64,000 nt of DNA, from positions 67,739,747 to 67,803,746 of the forward strand of contig CM054135.1 of NCBI GenBank assembly GCA_028751875.1. The letters run 5' to 3'. Shown here piece by piece: positions 12,351-24,700 of the stretch. The position numbers and the translations under genes are program-made. The notes beneath the pieces are model-generated. The model was not told the DNA's origin. It worked only from the letters and a program-made list of their open reading frames with translations, and searched no databases. Positions within the stretch are counted from its first letter, which is position 1. Each line of letters starts with the position of its first letter. The DNA comes from Rapana venosa (Eukaryota > Mollusca > Gastropoda > Neogastropoda > Muricidae).

Positions 12351-13763
12351 ATTTTCTTCCCCTTGTTTTTGTTGATTTATTTCAGCAGTATGAGAGATTT
12401 ACTCATGCATCATTAAATCACACTGATAGAAGAGGTTAGTGGATGCTGTGTTTAATTTTTGAAGAATATTTATTATCAAGATTTCATCAGATCTGCTTAG
12501 CTTTCGTGTTGTTTCGAGCGAGATAGCAGTCGGCAGGAAATCTGTAGTCTAAACGTTTTACTCAGATTAAACACTTTTTTGTTTTGGCAGTTTGTTGTGG
12601 TGCTCGACTTTCTTCAACGATAAGACCTATATCTCTACGATATAATCTAAGTGCTATTTCTCACTTTCTGTGTCAAGCTTTTAGGTAATATCATAAGTCG
12701 TTTTTGTCTTAGCATTCAATGTATATTTCATAAAATGCTCAGGGATGATTTGGAAAGTGATACTATCTTATAAAAAATTTAGCATGTACAGGGAGATGTA
12801 TGTGTGTGTGTGTGTGTGTGTGTGTGCTGCGAATGCAAAAAATTAAAGGGGAGGGGGGTGGGGAATGGATATTTCAGTATTTTAGCACATGATGAGAAGA
12901 CCAGACCGTATAGTAACTGGTAAGGTAATGTTACTGTTCCTGACGAAAATGTATGTGGTAGCGTGACAATGGGCATCAACAAATGATAATACATGCAGGT
13001 GAATTGATTGGCTAGTTTCCATCTTGAACGGTGTTTGCCATATATAGTTCTAATACATAACTAGAGATGGGATAGCTGCTTATATCAGCATAGACAAATG
13101 GCCCAGGCAAAAAGCCTTGTCAGTTATTGATGTAGCAAAGTGCCAAGGCCTACATTAATATGTTATTCTTCGAAGTGTTGTGTTTATATTGTCTTCACCC
13201 ATGCCAAGCTCTTGCAGCTGTAGTTATAACAACTATGCTCTCTATTTAGGGAGACTTTTTTTTTCTGAAGTTGAAATATTGGAGCCTATAATCATGTACT
13301 TGAAAACACTCATACATGCAAACTTCTCAACCAGTGTGTTCATAAAGTCATTCTACAGTGATTCTCAAGTATGTTGTGTAAGACAATAGTGCATTATATT
13401 ACAGGTGGCACCCATGGCATAAAGCTGGATAATGCCTAACAAAAATGAAAGAACAATATTAGTATCTTCACATCAAAAAGCCTGCATACATGTATATTTG
13501 ATGACACTACTTCTCGTTATTTTTATGATTTATTTCTATTTCTAGTTCCTTTATTCTGTAGACAACAAAGACTGTTTAAAATCAAGTGGTTGAGGGATGG
13601 ATTTCACAACCTTTGGAACAATTATTCATTTCTTATCCTATTCATTCATTACATTTTGCAGTAATCAAACTGCTTTCATAACATCTTGCAAAGCTTTTTC
13701 TTTGTGGTTAAGAATTGAAGAGATGTATTTTTCAGACAAGTTTGAAACTCATCAGTGTGCTAT

Positions 13764-14048
13764 GTAGTATGTTCTTTCGAGCCAGAAGGCCCATAGAGCC
13801 GGAGCTTATCCCAGTTTCTGTAGCGTTAAGCGAACTGATGGTTTTTCACCACCCCTGTGACAGGACACTAGTCTGTTGCCAGATACTTCCCCAGCAGAGC
13901 TGGTACCCACTTGTACACCTGGGTGGAGTGAGGAAAATAGGAGTAAAGTGTCTTTCCCAAGGACACAACACCAAGCTGAGCGGGGATCGAACCCGCGACC
14001 TCTGGATCACGAGTTGACCGCCTAAACCACTCGACCACGGTGCCTCCC
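13764..14048 (-). mobile_element. tRNA-derived SINE (family A), full length, with target-site duplication
   Basis: Reverse-oriented copy of the element at 4204-4486, with its tRNA-like head at the right end (CGACCACGGTGCCTCC on the plus strand). A perfect 13-bp duplication ATCAGTGTGCTAT flanks it at 13751-13763 and 14049-14061. It ends only about 80 bp before the acceptor of the first coding exon of the HEAT-repeat gene. Confidence 0.85.
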
Positions 14049-14138
14049 ATCAGTGTGCTATACTTAGCTTTTAAGATTAAAAAAATGAAGAACATGAAGG
14101 AGTGTTTAAAAGCATAGTTTATTTTTCAGTCCAACAGG

Positions 14139-14617
14139 ATGGACTCCCCTTTGCGGACACATCGCCCAGAGGCGGCCAAAAGTGCCGTGGTTCTGAAGTC
14201 GAAATACACTGTCCAGCATCGCTCAGATTTGCTTATGAAGGAGCATGTGAGTGATCTTTGGCTTGCAGTACTTAAGGTGTTATGTACTAGATTGATTGAT
14301 AAATAGATAGATAGATAGATAGATGTGAAAAGTACAAAACAACATGCTGATAAATGAGCAACCATAGAAACACCAACTGAGGTAAACAAAAATAAACAGA
14401 AGCAAAGAAATGGTTAACAATCTTTAATGTGCAGGAGCACATTTACCTGTCTACACAAAGAAGTATACAAACACACACACATGCGCGCACACACACACCA
14501 GCATGCATGCAAGCACACACACATGCAAGAACACATGCATGCACACGCATGCCCACAAACACACCACACACACACACACACTCACACACAGAGACACACA
14601 CACACACGTGCGCATGT

Positions 14618-14655
<38 letters not shown>

Positions 14656-15520
14656 CCATACACATGTGGGTGTAATCCATACTTACACAGGTACATAACA
14701 CTATTGTTCATATTCCATCCTTACATTCATGCAGTCATATTGCAGTAAATAAATTCAGTATGAATACTCTCTCTCTAACCTAATTCCTTGCAGTTATCAA
14801 ATTCAAGTTCTGCTTAAATCTTGTCCATTAACACCCCCCCTCCCACCACCCTTTCACTCACTCACTCACTCATTCAATCTGTGACCATACCTTTGACTGA
14901 GCTGCCTGTAGTTATTATGTGTAACCTAATAAATCAGATTTTTCAGTTTAGTGTCTTTGCCTCAGAGACTTCTCCATCCCTTATTTCTTGTTGATTTATC
15001 ATTGCGTGTGGTTATTGATTAATCTTTATGAATGAAAAATTAATTTTTAGTGGTTTTGACAATCAATTCATAGAATACAAATATGAACACTTTATTTTCT
15101 CAAAATCACAAGAAATTCAGAGAAGAAAGATACACAAAAGAAGTACAGAGGTTTGTCAGATCATCAAATTATCTGTATGCCTCAGTGTTTACTATTGCAT
15201 AGCTTTATGAAGAAACAATGTTGGAGTGTCATTTAATGATAATAGTCTCTAAACAGATTTGCCAATAACATACATGTACATTGATCCTGCATACAGATTC
15301 AGAATGTCCGAAACTCCCAAGAGGCACTGAAACTGGCAATAGGAGGGGTGGAAAATGCCAAGAGTGGAGCTGAACTTGATCGATGGAGTCAGACGGCTTC
15401 CGAGGTGAAGGAGAAGGTGGATCATGGGGTTCTGATTCTTCAGGTTTGTTTTTGTTTTCTACCTGATTTTTTTCTCTCTGTTTTCAAACAATTAGACCAG
15501 TTTTGTGATTCAGTCCCATT

Positions 15521-15562
<42 letters not shown>

Positions 15563-15566
15563 AGAG

Positions 15567-15602
<36 letters not shown>

Positions 15603-16019
15603 CTCATACATACTCACACACACCCCCACTCCTTTAGAGTTCTGTGTGTGTGTGTGTGTGTGTGAGTGCGTGTGTAAATATGACTATACATGTGTTTGAA
15701 TGTATTTCCCTTCACTTGCTTTGATAGCTGTTACAAATTTGCATGCATATGTACATAATGTTGTGCCTGAGCATATGTGTGAAAATGGACTGGTATAGGT
15801 GTATTCAAACTGCAAGACAGAAGAGAAATTTGAAGTTCCCAAATCGTTTTTCTGGTTGTGTTTCAGGTGATGAAGAAGCTAAACACAGAGCTGACCTATG
15901 CAAGAGCGGACCTGAATGATGCTCTCTACAAAGGCAAAGGGGATATCAACGCTGCCCGTAAGAGAGTTATCTGGCTGGAGGACAAGATGGGGGAGCTTTG
16001 TGGAAGAAAGCGGTTAAAG
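14139..16019 (+). CDS. HEAT-repeat gene, exons 1-3: N-terminal helical segment
   Basis: Residues 1-136. They start MDSPLRTHRPEAAKSAVVLK. Exons 2 and 3 are rich in alanine, glutamate, lysine and leucine (EALKLAIGGVENAKSGAELD; LNTELTYARADLNDAL), which suggests long amphipathic helices or a short coiled coil. Exon 2 has two tandem acceptors, ATACAG and ATTCAG, 6 nt apart (start 15297 or 15303). Both keep frame and would differ by Ile-Gln. Confidence 0.75.
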
Positions 16020-19000
16020 GTGACAAGTGCTATGACTGTGTAACTAAATGGGACTATATGGGTCTGAATCTTGTATGTGTACATCCTATAAGTCCTCCAT
16101 ACTCACCCCACCCGTCCCCACCAAAAAAAGGGGGTGGGGGTGGGGGTAGAGAAAGAAATAGATATCGTTCAATTGTTTTATTACAGAATCAACTCAAGTC
16201 AAGTCAAATCAAAAATATTTTTATCATCCCATGAAGGTATTGGTTTATTGCATATCTTTATTTTTCCCCTTTAAAAAAATTAATAATAATAATAATAATA
16301 ATAATAATGTATGGAAATTATATAGCGCTAAATCTTTTCTGGTAAGTATTATCAATTGCACTTTTTTTAATAAAGAAAAGGTCAACTTTCACACTTCTTT
16401 TATTTCATTGCTTAGATTTTTAGTTTGGATCTTAGTGAGATGATGATAATAACCAATGAAATAAAATGGTGACAGTCATTACATGGTAGGGGTTGTGGCA
16501 GTCATGTACATAAACACTGATCAGCCAATTGACAGACTGGTTGTATTGACAGATGTGCAGCTATATGTCTGATATAAAGATAGTTCATAGTAAATTAGAT
16601 CAAAGTAAAATTCAGTCTGTATATGACCCCACCATACCAGAGTAATCTCTCTCTATATATAAGTTACTGAAACTAAATTAATTAATACCATCTGTTTCTT
16701 TAAAGTGCACAGGTATTTTTAATTCAGTAATGCATATAGCCAGGTACTGTGATGTGTATTATCACCCAGATGCCATTTTCCATCTAAAAAACAATATGAA
16801 CACTATATTTTTTAGACATCTCATCAGGATTGAAAGCTTTGGCATTTAATTAAACAAGCAACAAACTGAATTGTTGTTCCAGAGTCGTCCAGTGAATCGT
16901 CTGAATCGTGATTATGACACTGGATCAGACAGCGACGATGACCGTCCTTTGGACAGTGCCGAACGCTTTGCCATGGGAGAAAGGGAGCGCACTCGTTCTC
17001 TTGCGCAGATCCTGGGCAGTGACTTTGGACTGACCAGCACAGACACGGAGACAAACCGCTCAGGGGGGCTGCATCCTGACAGCAGTGATTCCCATGGCAA
17101 CAGGGTTCCTGACTACAGCAGTGATGATGGTGGCAAAGCCACGGAAGGGCCAGTGGAACAGTTACAGTTGTCACATCACCCACGTCGCTCCCTCCACCGC
17201 TATCGCAGTCCTGCGGAAATCAGCCCTCGACAAGAGGAGGAGAGGGAAAAGCTTCCAGAACACAGGCATCTGTATGCTTCCATGACCACTCTGACTTCAG
17301 GTAACCCTCCATGAAGTCATGCAGCTGTGTTTGTTGGGGTTGGGGAATAACTAGTTTTTGCAGCAGATGTTTTGGTTTGGCAATGTTCAATCTTAATAAT
17401 AATAATAATAATAATGTATGGAATTTATATAGCGCTGAATCTTGTAAAGTAAACAAATCAAAGCGCTTGCATTCAAATCATTCATATGCATGTAACCATC
17501 CATAAATATCAAGATAAACAAATATCAAATTTATATACACAACACACTTAGGTGGGGGTGGTGGAGGTGAAGGCAGCTATTGACAAGTAGGAACAGACAA
17601 CAGGGGAAGATCTCAAGTAGAGTATAAGTGCATTTTGAGGCTAGATTTGAAAGAATCAAAAGAAGGCTTTTGGCGAAGTGGAAGAGGGAGGTCGTTCCAT
17701 GTGGAGGGACCGGAAACAGAGAAAGAGCGACGGCCAACAGTGGTTTGTTTAAATCTGGGTGTTCGAAAGCATAACGTATCTACAGCTGAACGAAGGGAAT
17801 GGGACGGAGTGTACAGGTGAAGACAGTTACAGAGATAAGAAGGTGCAGATTTGTGGAGACATTTGAAACAAAGGGTACTAATCTTATACTTTATTCTTTG
17901 TGAGACAGGCAGCCAGTGAAGAGATCGCAAAAGAGGAGTGATGTGTTCAGATTTTTTCTTTCTAAGGACCAGTCGAGCTGCAGAGTTTTGTATGCGTTGC
18001 AGGGAGTGGATGGATGATGCCGGCAAGACGACAACTTTTTTTTTCCCAACTATGTTTTTTTCTCTGTTCCTTGTCTAGAGCTACGAGGTTCCCCAATGGT
18101 GATGTTTTTGCATATGCAATCATTTTGCCCACCATAAAGGTAGCAGCATTCTGACTTCAGGGATAACTGGGATTTCTGTATTTAACACTATTATTCTTTG
18201 AATAAAGTATGTTTTAACAGAACAACTATGATAAAAGAACGAAAACACCAACATAAGATTACAAGAATGATGCTTTTGATTAAGCTGGAAATATATTTGT
18301 AGATATTTAAAATATTTAAAATCCTGACATTGCCTGAATAATTAAAAACGATTTTTTTAATATGTCAGTAGTTACAATTGAGGTTCAGTTGATCCCCAGC
18401 TCCCTCTCATGTCAACATATCTGCAGAACCTTTGTAGACCATTTGAACTTTGCTTCCTTTTGTTTTTAATACACTTTCATAGGTACTCAGGGTCAGAATA
18501 TTGGCCTTTAAAAATAATGATAATTTTGCAAACTGAAACTCATAGTATATGTGTAATCCTATTTCTTGAATACTTTTATAGAAGATCAAAGTATCTGTTT
18601 TAAATCCTGTAATGTATGTCAGTGGTTTTATAAGTATGCGCGCAAACGCTCACACTCTCATGTGCATGCATACATGCGCATTCGCGCACACACACACACA
18701 CACACATAAACACACACACACTCACACACACACAAACACACTCACACCTAAATTTCAATCTGATTGTTATGTATGAAGGTCATGAAGACATAGCAGAAGA
18801 ATCGTCAGGCGAGTTCTCTCCGCTGAAAGAGGTGTCTGTGCCCGACTCCTCTGACCATGAGAGCAGTGAGGAGTCTGAGGAGGACAGCCAGCAGTCTCCC
18901 CAGTCATGGCACCAGGTGAAATACCCTGTACCCCTTGTTGTTTTTGCTGTGAGGTTTGTGTGTGTGTGTATTGAAAGCAGAGGACTGCAGGGAGTAATAA

Positions 19001-21124
19001 TGATAATAATAATAATGTATGGGATTTATATAGCGCTGAATCTTGTAAAGTACACAAAACGAAGCGCTTGTGCAGGAAGTGGAGGAAGCTGCTTGCAAAA
19101 TCTGTATTGGTACCTTCACAGTCCATGGGTCCATAGGTGAAGTGTGAGTGTGTATTATGTGTGAGTGTGTGTGTGTTATGTGTGTGTGTTGTGTGTCATG
19201 TGTGTGTGTGTGTTGTGTGTGAAATGTGTGTGTGTTGTGTGTGTGTGTGTGTGTTTGTATGTGTTGTGAGTGTTGTGTGTATATGTTGTGTGTGTGTGTA
19301 TGTGATGCCATTTAGCATCTGACAAGTCAGTCCCAGTGCATCCAACTTTGGCATGAATCGGCAATGATGAAGAAGGGAAAGGCTTGACCTTTTGGAAGTA
19401 AATAGAAAGGTGCAGGAGAAGATTTATAAGACAGTGTGATGCCCCTAACACTTTTGGGATAAGAGTTGGATGGATGGATCAGTTCATGGATTGATTGATT
19501 GATTGATTGACTGATCGAATAAGCAGAGAACCATGGAAAGGTGCCAATGTTGGTTATGCTGCTCTATTAAACCAGAGCCATTCGTTTTCACCAATAGAAT
19601 GACTCCTGTAATCAATCCTCTTCTCCAGGGGCAACATGTTGCCATACTACCCAAGGCAGACGAGTCAGCTTCAGAGCAGACAGAGGAGACCTCCAGCAAA
19701 ACAGAGCATGAGGCGGATTCTGAGGACTCTCCCTCTGTCACTCAACACGTGGATTACCAGTACGAAGGGGATACACCCAAAACGCCACAAAGCAGGGGAC
19801 GAGAGGATCTGGAGGAAGAAGATGAAGAAGAGGAGGATGAAGAGGAAGAGGATGATGATGAAAGGGAGAAGAGGACGTTTATAACGGAATATGGGGTGAT
19901 GGATTCCCGGCGAAAAGCATCCTCTGCCAAACAGCATGTCACCATTGAGTCCCCAAGGAAGGAGGTGCAAGAGGAGACAGGCAAGTGATGCTTTGATAAC
20001 CGTTTTTCTTAAATCACAAAGATGTGATAAGGATATGAGCAGATGAACATGCATGTGAGGATGCAAGCTTATGTATATGCTCACATGCAAAAATATGCAT
20101 GTGCATGCAACCATTCACACACATATGCACACACACATGCACACACACGCATGAACACACACACATTCATAGCTGTATATTTGTGTGAACAATATTATTA
20201 CAGTGATCGCTTTTAGGGAAAAAGCAACTTTGTTTGTGATGGCAACTTCTCATATTCAGACCCTTCAGTGTCAGATGTATTTTTCAAATATGAAAAAAAA
20301 GGAATATGTTTTCACTACGATACACTTTTTAAAACAAAATTAGGAATACATTGACATTGTTCAACACCTTGTTTTTCCTTTTAAACTTTCCTTCTCCCTT
20401 TTTTTCTGCTGTTATCATTTGCATACTTGTTAAATATGCTGGCTAATTTTACCACCAGGGAATAACAGTGAAATTGATAGTACTCACTAGAATACTAAAA
20501 AAAGTTTGCATATGAATGTAGCTGATTGATGTACGTAGGTAATCAGTTGCAATTGAAATCTGATCTCAAAAGAAAAGAAAAAAAATGTAATTGATTGCTT
20601 TTAGCTATTCTTGTAAACTGCACAAATTTCTCGTCCTTTTGAAATATCAAAGATGTCATATTCATATGACTTTTCAAGTACCTCGCCGCATAGGCGGCCA
20701 TACTCTTGACTTCAGAGGAATATACCACCAACAGTGATGCTGTAATGTTTTCAGAGGAGGCAGAAGAAGAAGAAGAGGACGTGGGTGCAGCCTACTGGCA
20801 GTCTGAGCATCACCGCTTCGAGTACAGCCATTTTTCTGGTCTCTTTGGTGAGGTGGATCCCCTGTCCTACCACAAGATGGGGCTGGCTGTGCCGGGGTCC
20901 TTCCTACGCAGAAGTGAGTTGTCGTGTGGAGGATGTCGCTAAGTTATCTTCTTGTTGGTTTTTTTTTAGTGTGTGTTTTGTGTGCTGGTGGGTGGGGGGG
21001 GGGGGGGGGGGGGGGGAGGGGGGAGGTATGTGTGTGTGTGTGTGTGGTAGGTGTGTGGGGGTAGGGGGGGGTAGATGTGTGTGATATCTATATACCTGCA
21101 TCTGTGTGGTTTGAATTCTCTGTC

Positions 21125-21157
<33 letters not shown>

Positions 21158-21168
21158 TTCTCTCTCTT

Positions 21169-21199
<31 letters not shown>

Positions 21200-21549
21200 T
21201 TCTCTGCTTTTTTTTGGGTCTTCTCTTCTTTCATTGTATGTGAATTAAGAAAACAAACAAACAACAACAACAAAAACAAAGAAAGAACAAAGAGAGTGAA
21301 GAACTTACATCTTCATATCAATTCTTACAACCCCACCCTATTCTTGCTTTAAAAAAAAGAAAGCCCCCCCCCCCCAAACATTCAATCAATCAACAGAGCA
21401 TTAAAACAAAACAAATAAACAAAAATGACTTTACAATATTTTCTGCATTTGTTCTTCACCCAGGTGAAACTGATTTCTCTGAACTGCCATGGAAGACAGT
21501 GCTGACAGCGAAGGACATAAAAGACATTCACGTATGTAATTTTCATGAA

Positions 21550-21647
<98 letters not shown>

Positions 21648-21649
21648 CC

Positions 21650-21709
<60 letters not shown>

Positions 21710-24700
21710 TCCTTCTCTTACTGGGAGGGGTGTGTAGTGCCTGGTCTACTCCTGTGCTTGTCATTTTGCAGGAGGTCTGCTTGCTGGCCTCAGCCAACAC
21801 ATTCCATGACATGGGAGATTGTAAAAATCCTGCCTTTAAGTCACCAAACACTGCCAAGATTCAAACCTACAACTTCATGGACCCATGGGATTGAAGTTGA
21901 ATGGTCTTAACCACTCAGCTGTAGTGTTCGTCATAAAGGCTCTGATATGTAGCCCCTTTTTTGTTGTTTTTGGGTTGGGTTTTTTGTATGTTTTTGGTTT
22001 TTTTGGTTTAAAAATTTTTTTTTTTAGATCTGATCAATTTTCCAACTTTCTAGTGTGTGTCAGCTCTGATCAATCAGTCTGTCTTCATGTTTGTGCATAT
22101 TCAGTCCCTGAATTTTTATTCAGAAAGATCTGTTGTGATCTAACGCGCTGTATGTGGAACACAAGGTGATGCAATACAATACAATTGAATACAGTACAAT
22201 ACAGCACAACACAATACAATACAGCACAGTACAATACAGTACTGTGCATTAGAATGCATTACATTGCAATACAATACAGTACAGTACAATACCCAGAATA
22301 TGCACTCTGTCTCTCTCATCCCACCTGGGAATCACTGTGAGACTAACTACACACCGGATGAGAAGTTTGCGTGTATGACTGTTTTTAAATGCTTTGCCAT
22401 ATAGGCAGCCATTGCTGAAAACCATCTCAACGTAACATGTTAAAACATACCAACATTTTAATGTAGACCTTGCCCACTCCCCTTACATCAATAACTGACA
22501 GAACTTTTGGCCTGTGCTAGCCTGAATAGAGTCACACTCACAAGCCTCTCATCCAGTGTGTATGTATCCTCAATCTCACAGCAATTCCCAGGCAGGATGA
22601 GTGACTCGGAGTATATGCATATTTCGGATAACCCCAAAGGTGTCAGCAAGGCAAAACATAACAACATCAACAACAACAATATCAACAATGACAACACCCC
22701 CCGAGGGGATGCCGGGGGCCTATCAGTATAAATAGCATCCCCACATTCTGGAAATTCTGTGCTAGAAATTTCCTCTTTTCTATCACTCTCTTTGTTTCTG
22801 CCTTGTTCCTTTTCTTCCTGTCACCCCCTTCTTGTCTGTTTTCTGCCTTCTCGGTCCATTCTCTTGCCTTTTTTCCAGAAAGAACTTAAAAGGTAACTAT
22901 TCTCTCTTGTGCTGAAGTCGGATGCGCTGGGCCTGACTTGTCAGGCGCTTAACGGCAGCGTGACGCATTTTCGCTCATATAACAGACAACAATAGTAGCT
23001 GTCTGAGCGTTCGACGAAGAAGAAGAAGAACAACGACAACAACAACAACAGTACTGTGATACAGTGCCGATGTTCTTTCAGAGGGAGGCACTGGACAAGC
23101 TGGCGGTCAAGGTGCACAACATGCAGGGCAAGATCTACAACGCGGCCATGCTGTCTGTGCGGAGACGACCCCCCCCTGTGGACGGACCCCCTGAAGCCAG
23201 CTTTCTGCAGAGCCTGGACAGTATGTCGTCGCAGATTGTACATGTGTGGGTGTGTGTGTGCGTGTGTGTCTGTTTGGGGGATGTGGGGGGTGGTAGAGTT
23301 GGGGAGGAGGGACGGGTGGGAGTGTGAGTGTGTGTGCGTGTGAGAGAGAGAGTGTGTGTGTGTGTGTGTTTGGGGGATGTGGGGGGTGGTAGGGTTGGGG
23401 AGGAGGGACGGGTGGGAGGTTGTGTGTGTGTGTGAGAGAGAGAGCGTGTGTGTGTGTGTTGCCATTGCTGTTGTTTTTGTTGTTGTTGTTATTACTGTTG
23501 ATGCTTCTGTGACATAAACTTACGTGTACTTTCTCAGGTAATCTGTATGTGCCAAGAAAATCTTGGTTTTGTTTTATTGTTGAAGTGAGAATTGAACATT
23601 TTGTGTGTGTGTTGCCATTGCTGTTGTTTTTGTTGTTGTTATTGCTGTTGATGCTTCTGTGACATAAACTTATGCGTACTTTCTCAGGTTATCTGTATGT
23701 GCCAAGAAAATCTGGGTTTTGTTTTATTGTTGAAGTCAGAATTGAACATTTTGGAATATGGAAGTGTTTTGATTTAAAAGTGTTCATAACTCAGTTTGCT
23801 ACTTGAGTTTTGTAGATGTCTTTTATTAAGATTATATTCTGATTTCAGGAACAGTAAATTGGAGTAATTTAGAATTTATAAATAAAGTGCATGATTATTG
23901 AAGAAATAATAAACAGTATGGCTGGTGTGTGTGTGTGTGTGTGCGCATGTGCATGTGTGTGTGTGTGCACATGTGTGTGTGTGCACATGTGCATATGTAC
24001 ATGCTTTCGTATTTGCACTTCAGGAAATACCTCTGATGTCAGACTGAACCGCCCAGGTGTGATGGGAAAGGTGAGGCATGACTTTGTCAGGTAGATGGTG
24101 TTGTATTGCCATGGATGTTCTTGTTTGATATGAAATGCAGTTTAGTCATGTTCAGTACACTCTGAATGGACATATGTATAGTTTAGAATCCTTAGGTAAA
24201 TGTCCATTCCTATAAGCATGGTGGCAGAGCTGGAAGAAAAAGAAAATGAAGATAGTAGAGATGATTGGGAATGGGGAGGGGAGAGTGGTAGTATCAATGA
24301 CAGCAACTACAGACACATGCACTCACATGCTTGCGTGTATGTATGTACACATGCAAACACACACTTACACATGCACACGAACACAAACACACACACACAC
24401 ACATTCACAAACACACACCCCTTTGCACTAGTAAAATATACATGACATCCCTGCACATGTTTTTGTAATTCAGGTACACAGGTGTTTCATATAACCGAAA
24501 TGAGATATATTACAGAACAGCACAAAGCACATAAACTCAGTCCTTCGTTTTATCAACCACCTCATGCAAATCGCACCACCACTAGTAATCTTCTTCACTT
24601 CTCTGCATCCCCTGACTGAGTGGGATGCATAGTGCCTGGTCTTCTCCTGTGCTTGTAACTCTGCAGGAGGTCTGCCTGATGGCCTCAGTTGACACTAGTA

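Larger units (their letters stand above)
8006..14129. other. Intergenic region between tetraspanin and HEAT-repeat genes
   Basis: AT-rich DNA without a convincing protein gene. It holds CA-rich microsatellites (8847-8962), a 33-bp tandem duplication at about 9606-9670, two SINE-B fragments, a LINE 3' fragment at 11708-11945, long poly-C tracts at 11509-11531 and 12182-12202, a (TG)n tract at 12797-12827, and a SINE-A copy at 13764-14048. The 5' UTR exon and promoter of the downstream gene probably lie in this interval. Confidence 0.55.

Noticed and set aside
19671..20114. A 147-codon minus-strand frame
   Set aside because: It is the antisense of the Glu/Asp-rich exon 6, where GAG/GAT codons give a stop-free reverse frame. 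The sense strand has correct splice sites on both sides.
21543..21910. Ser/Leu-rich and Arg/Glu-rich frames of 104-131 codons
   Set aside because: Produced by the (CT)n microsatellite after exon 8 of the HEAT-repeat gene.
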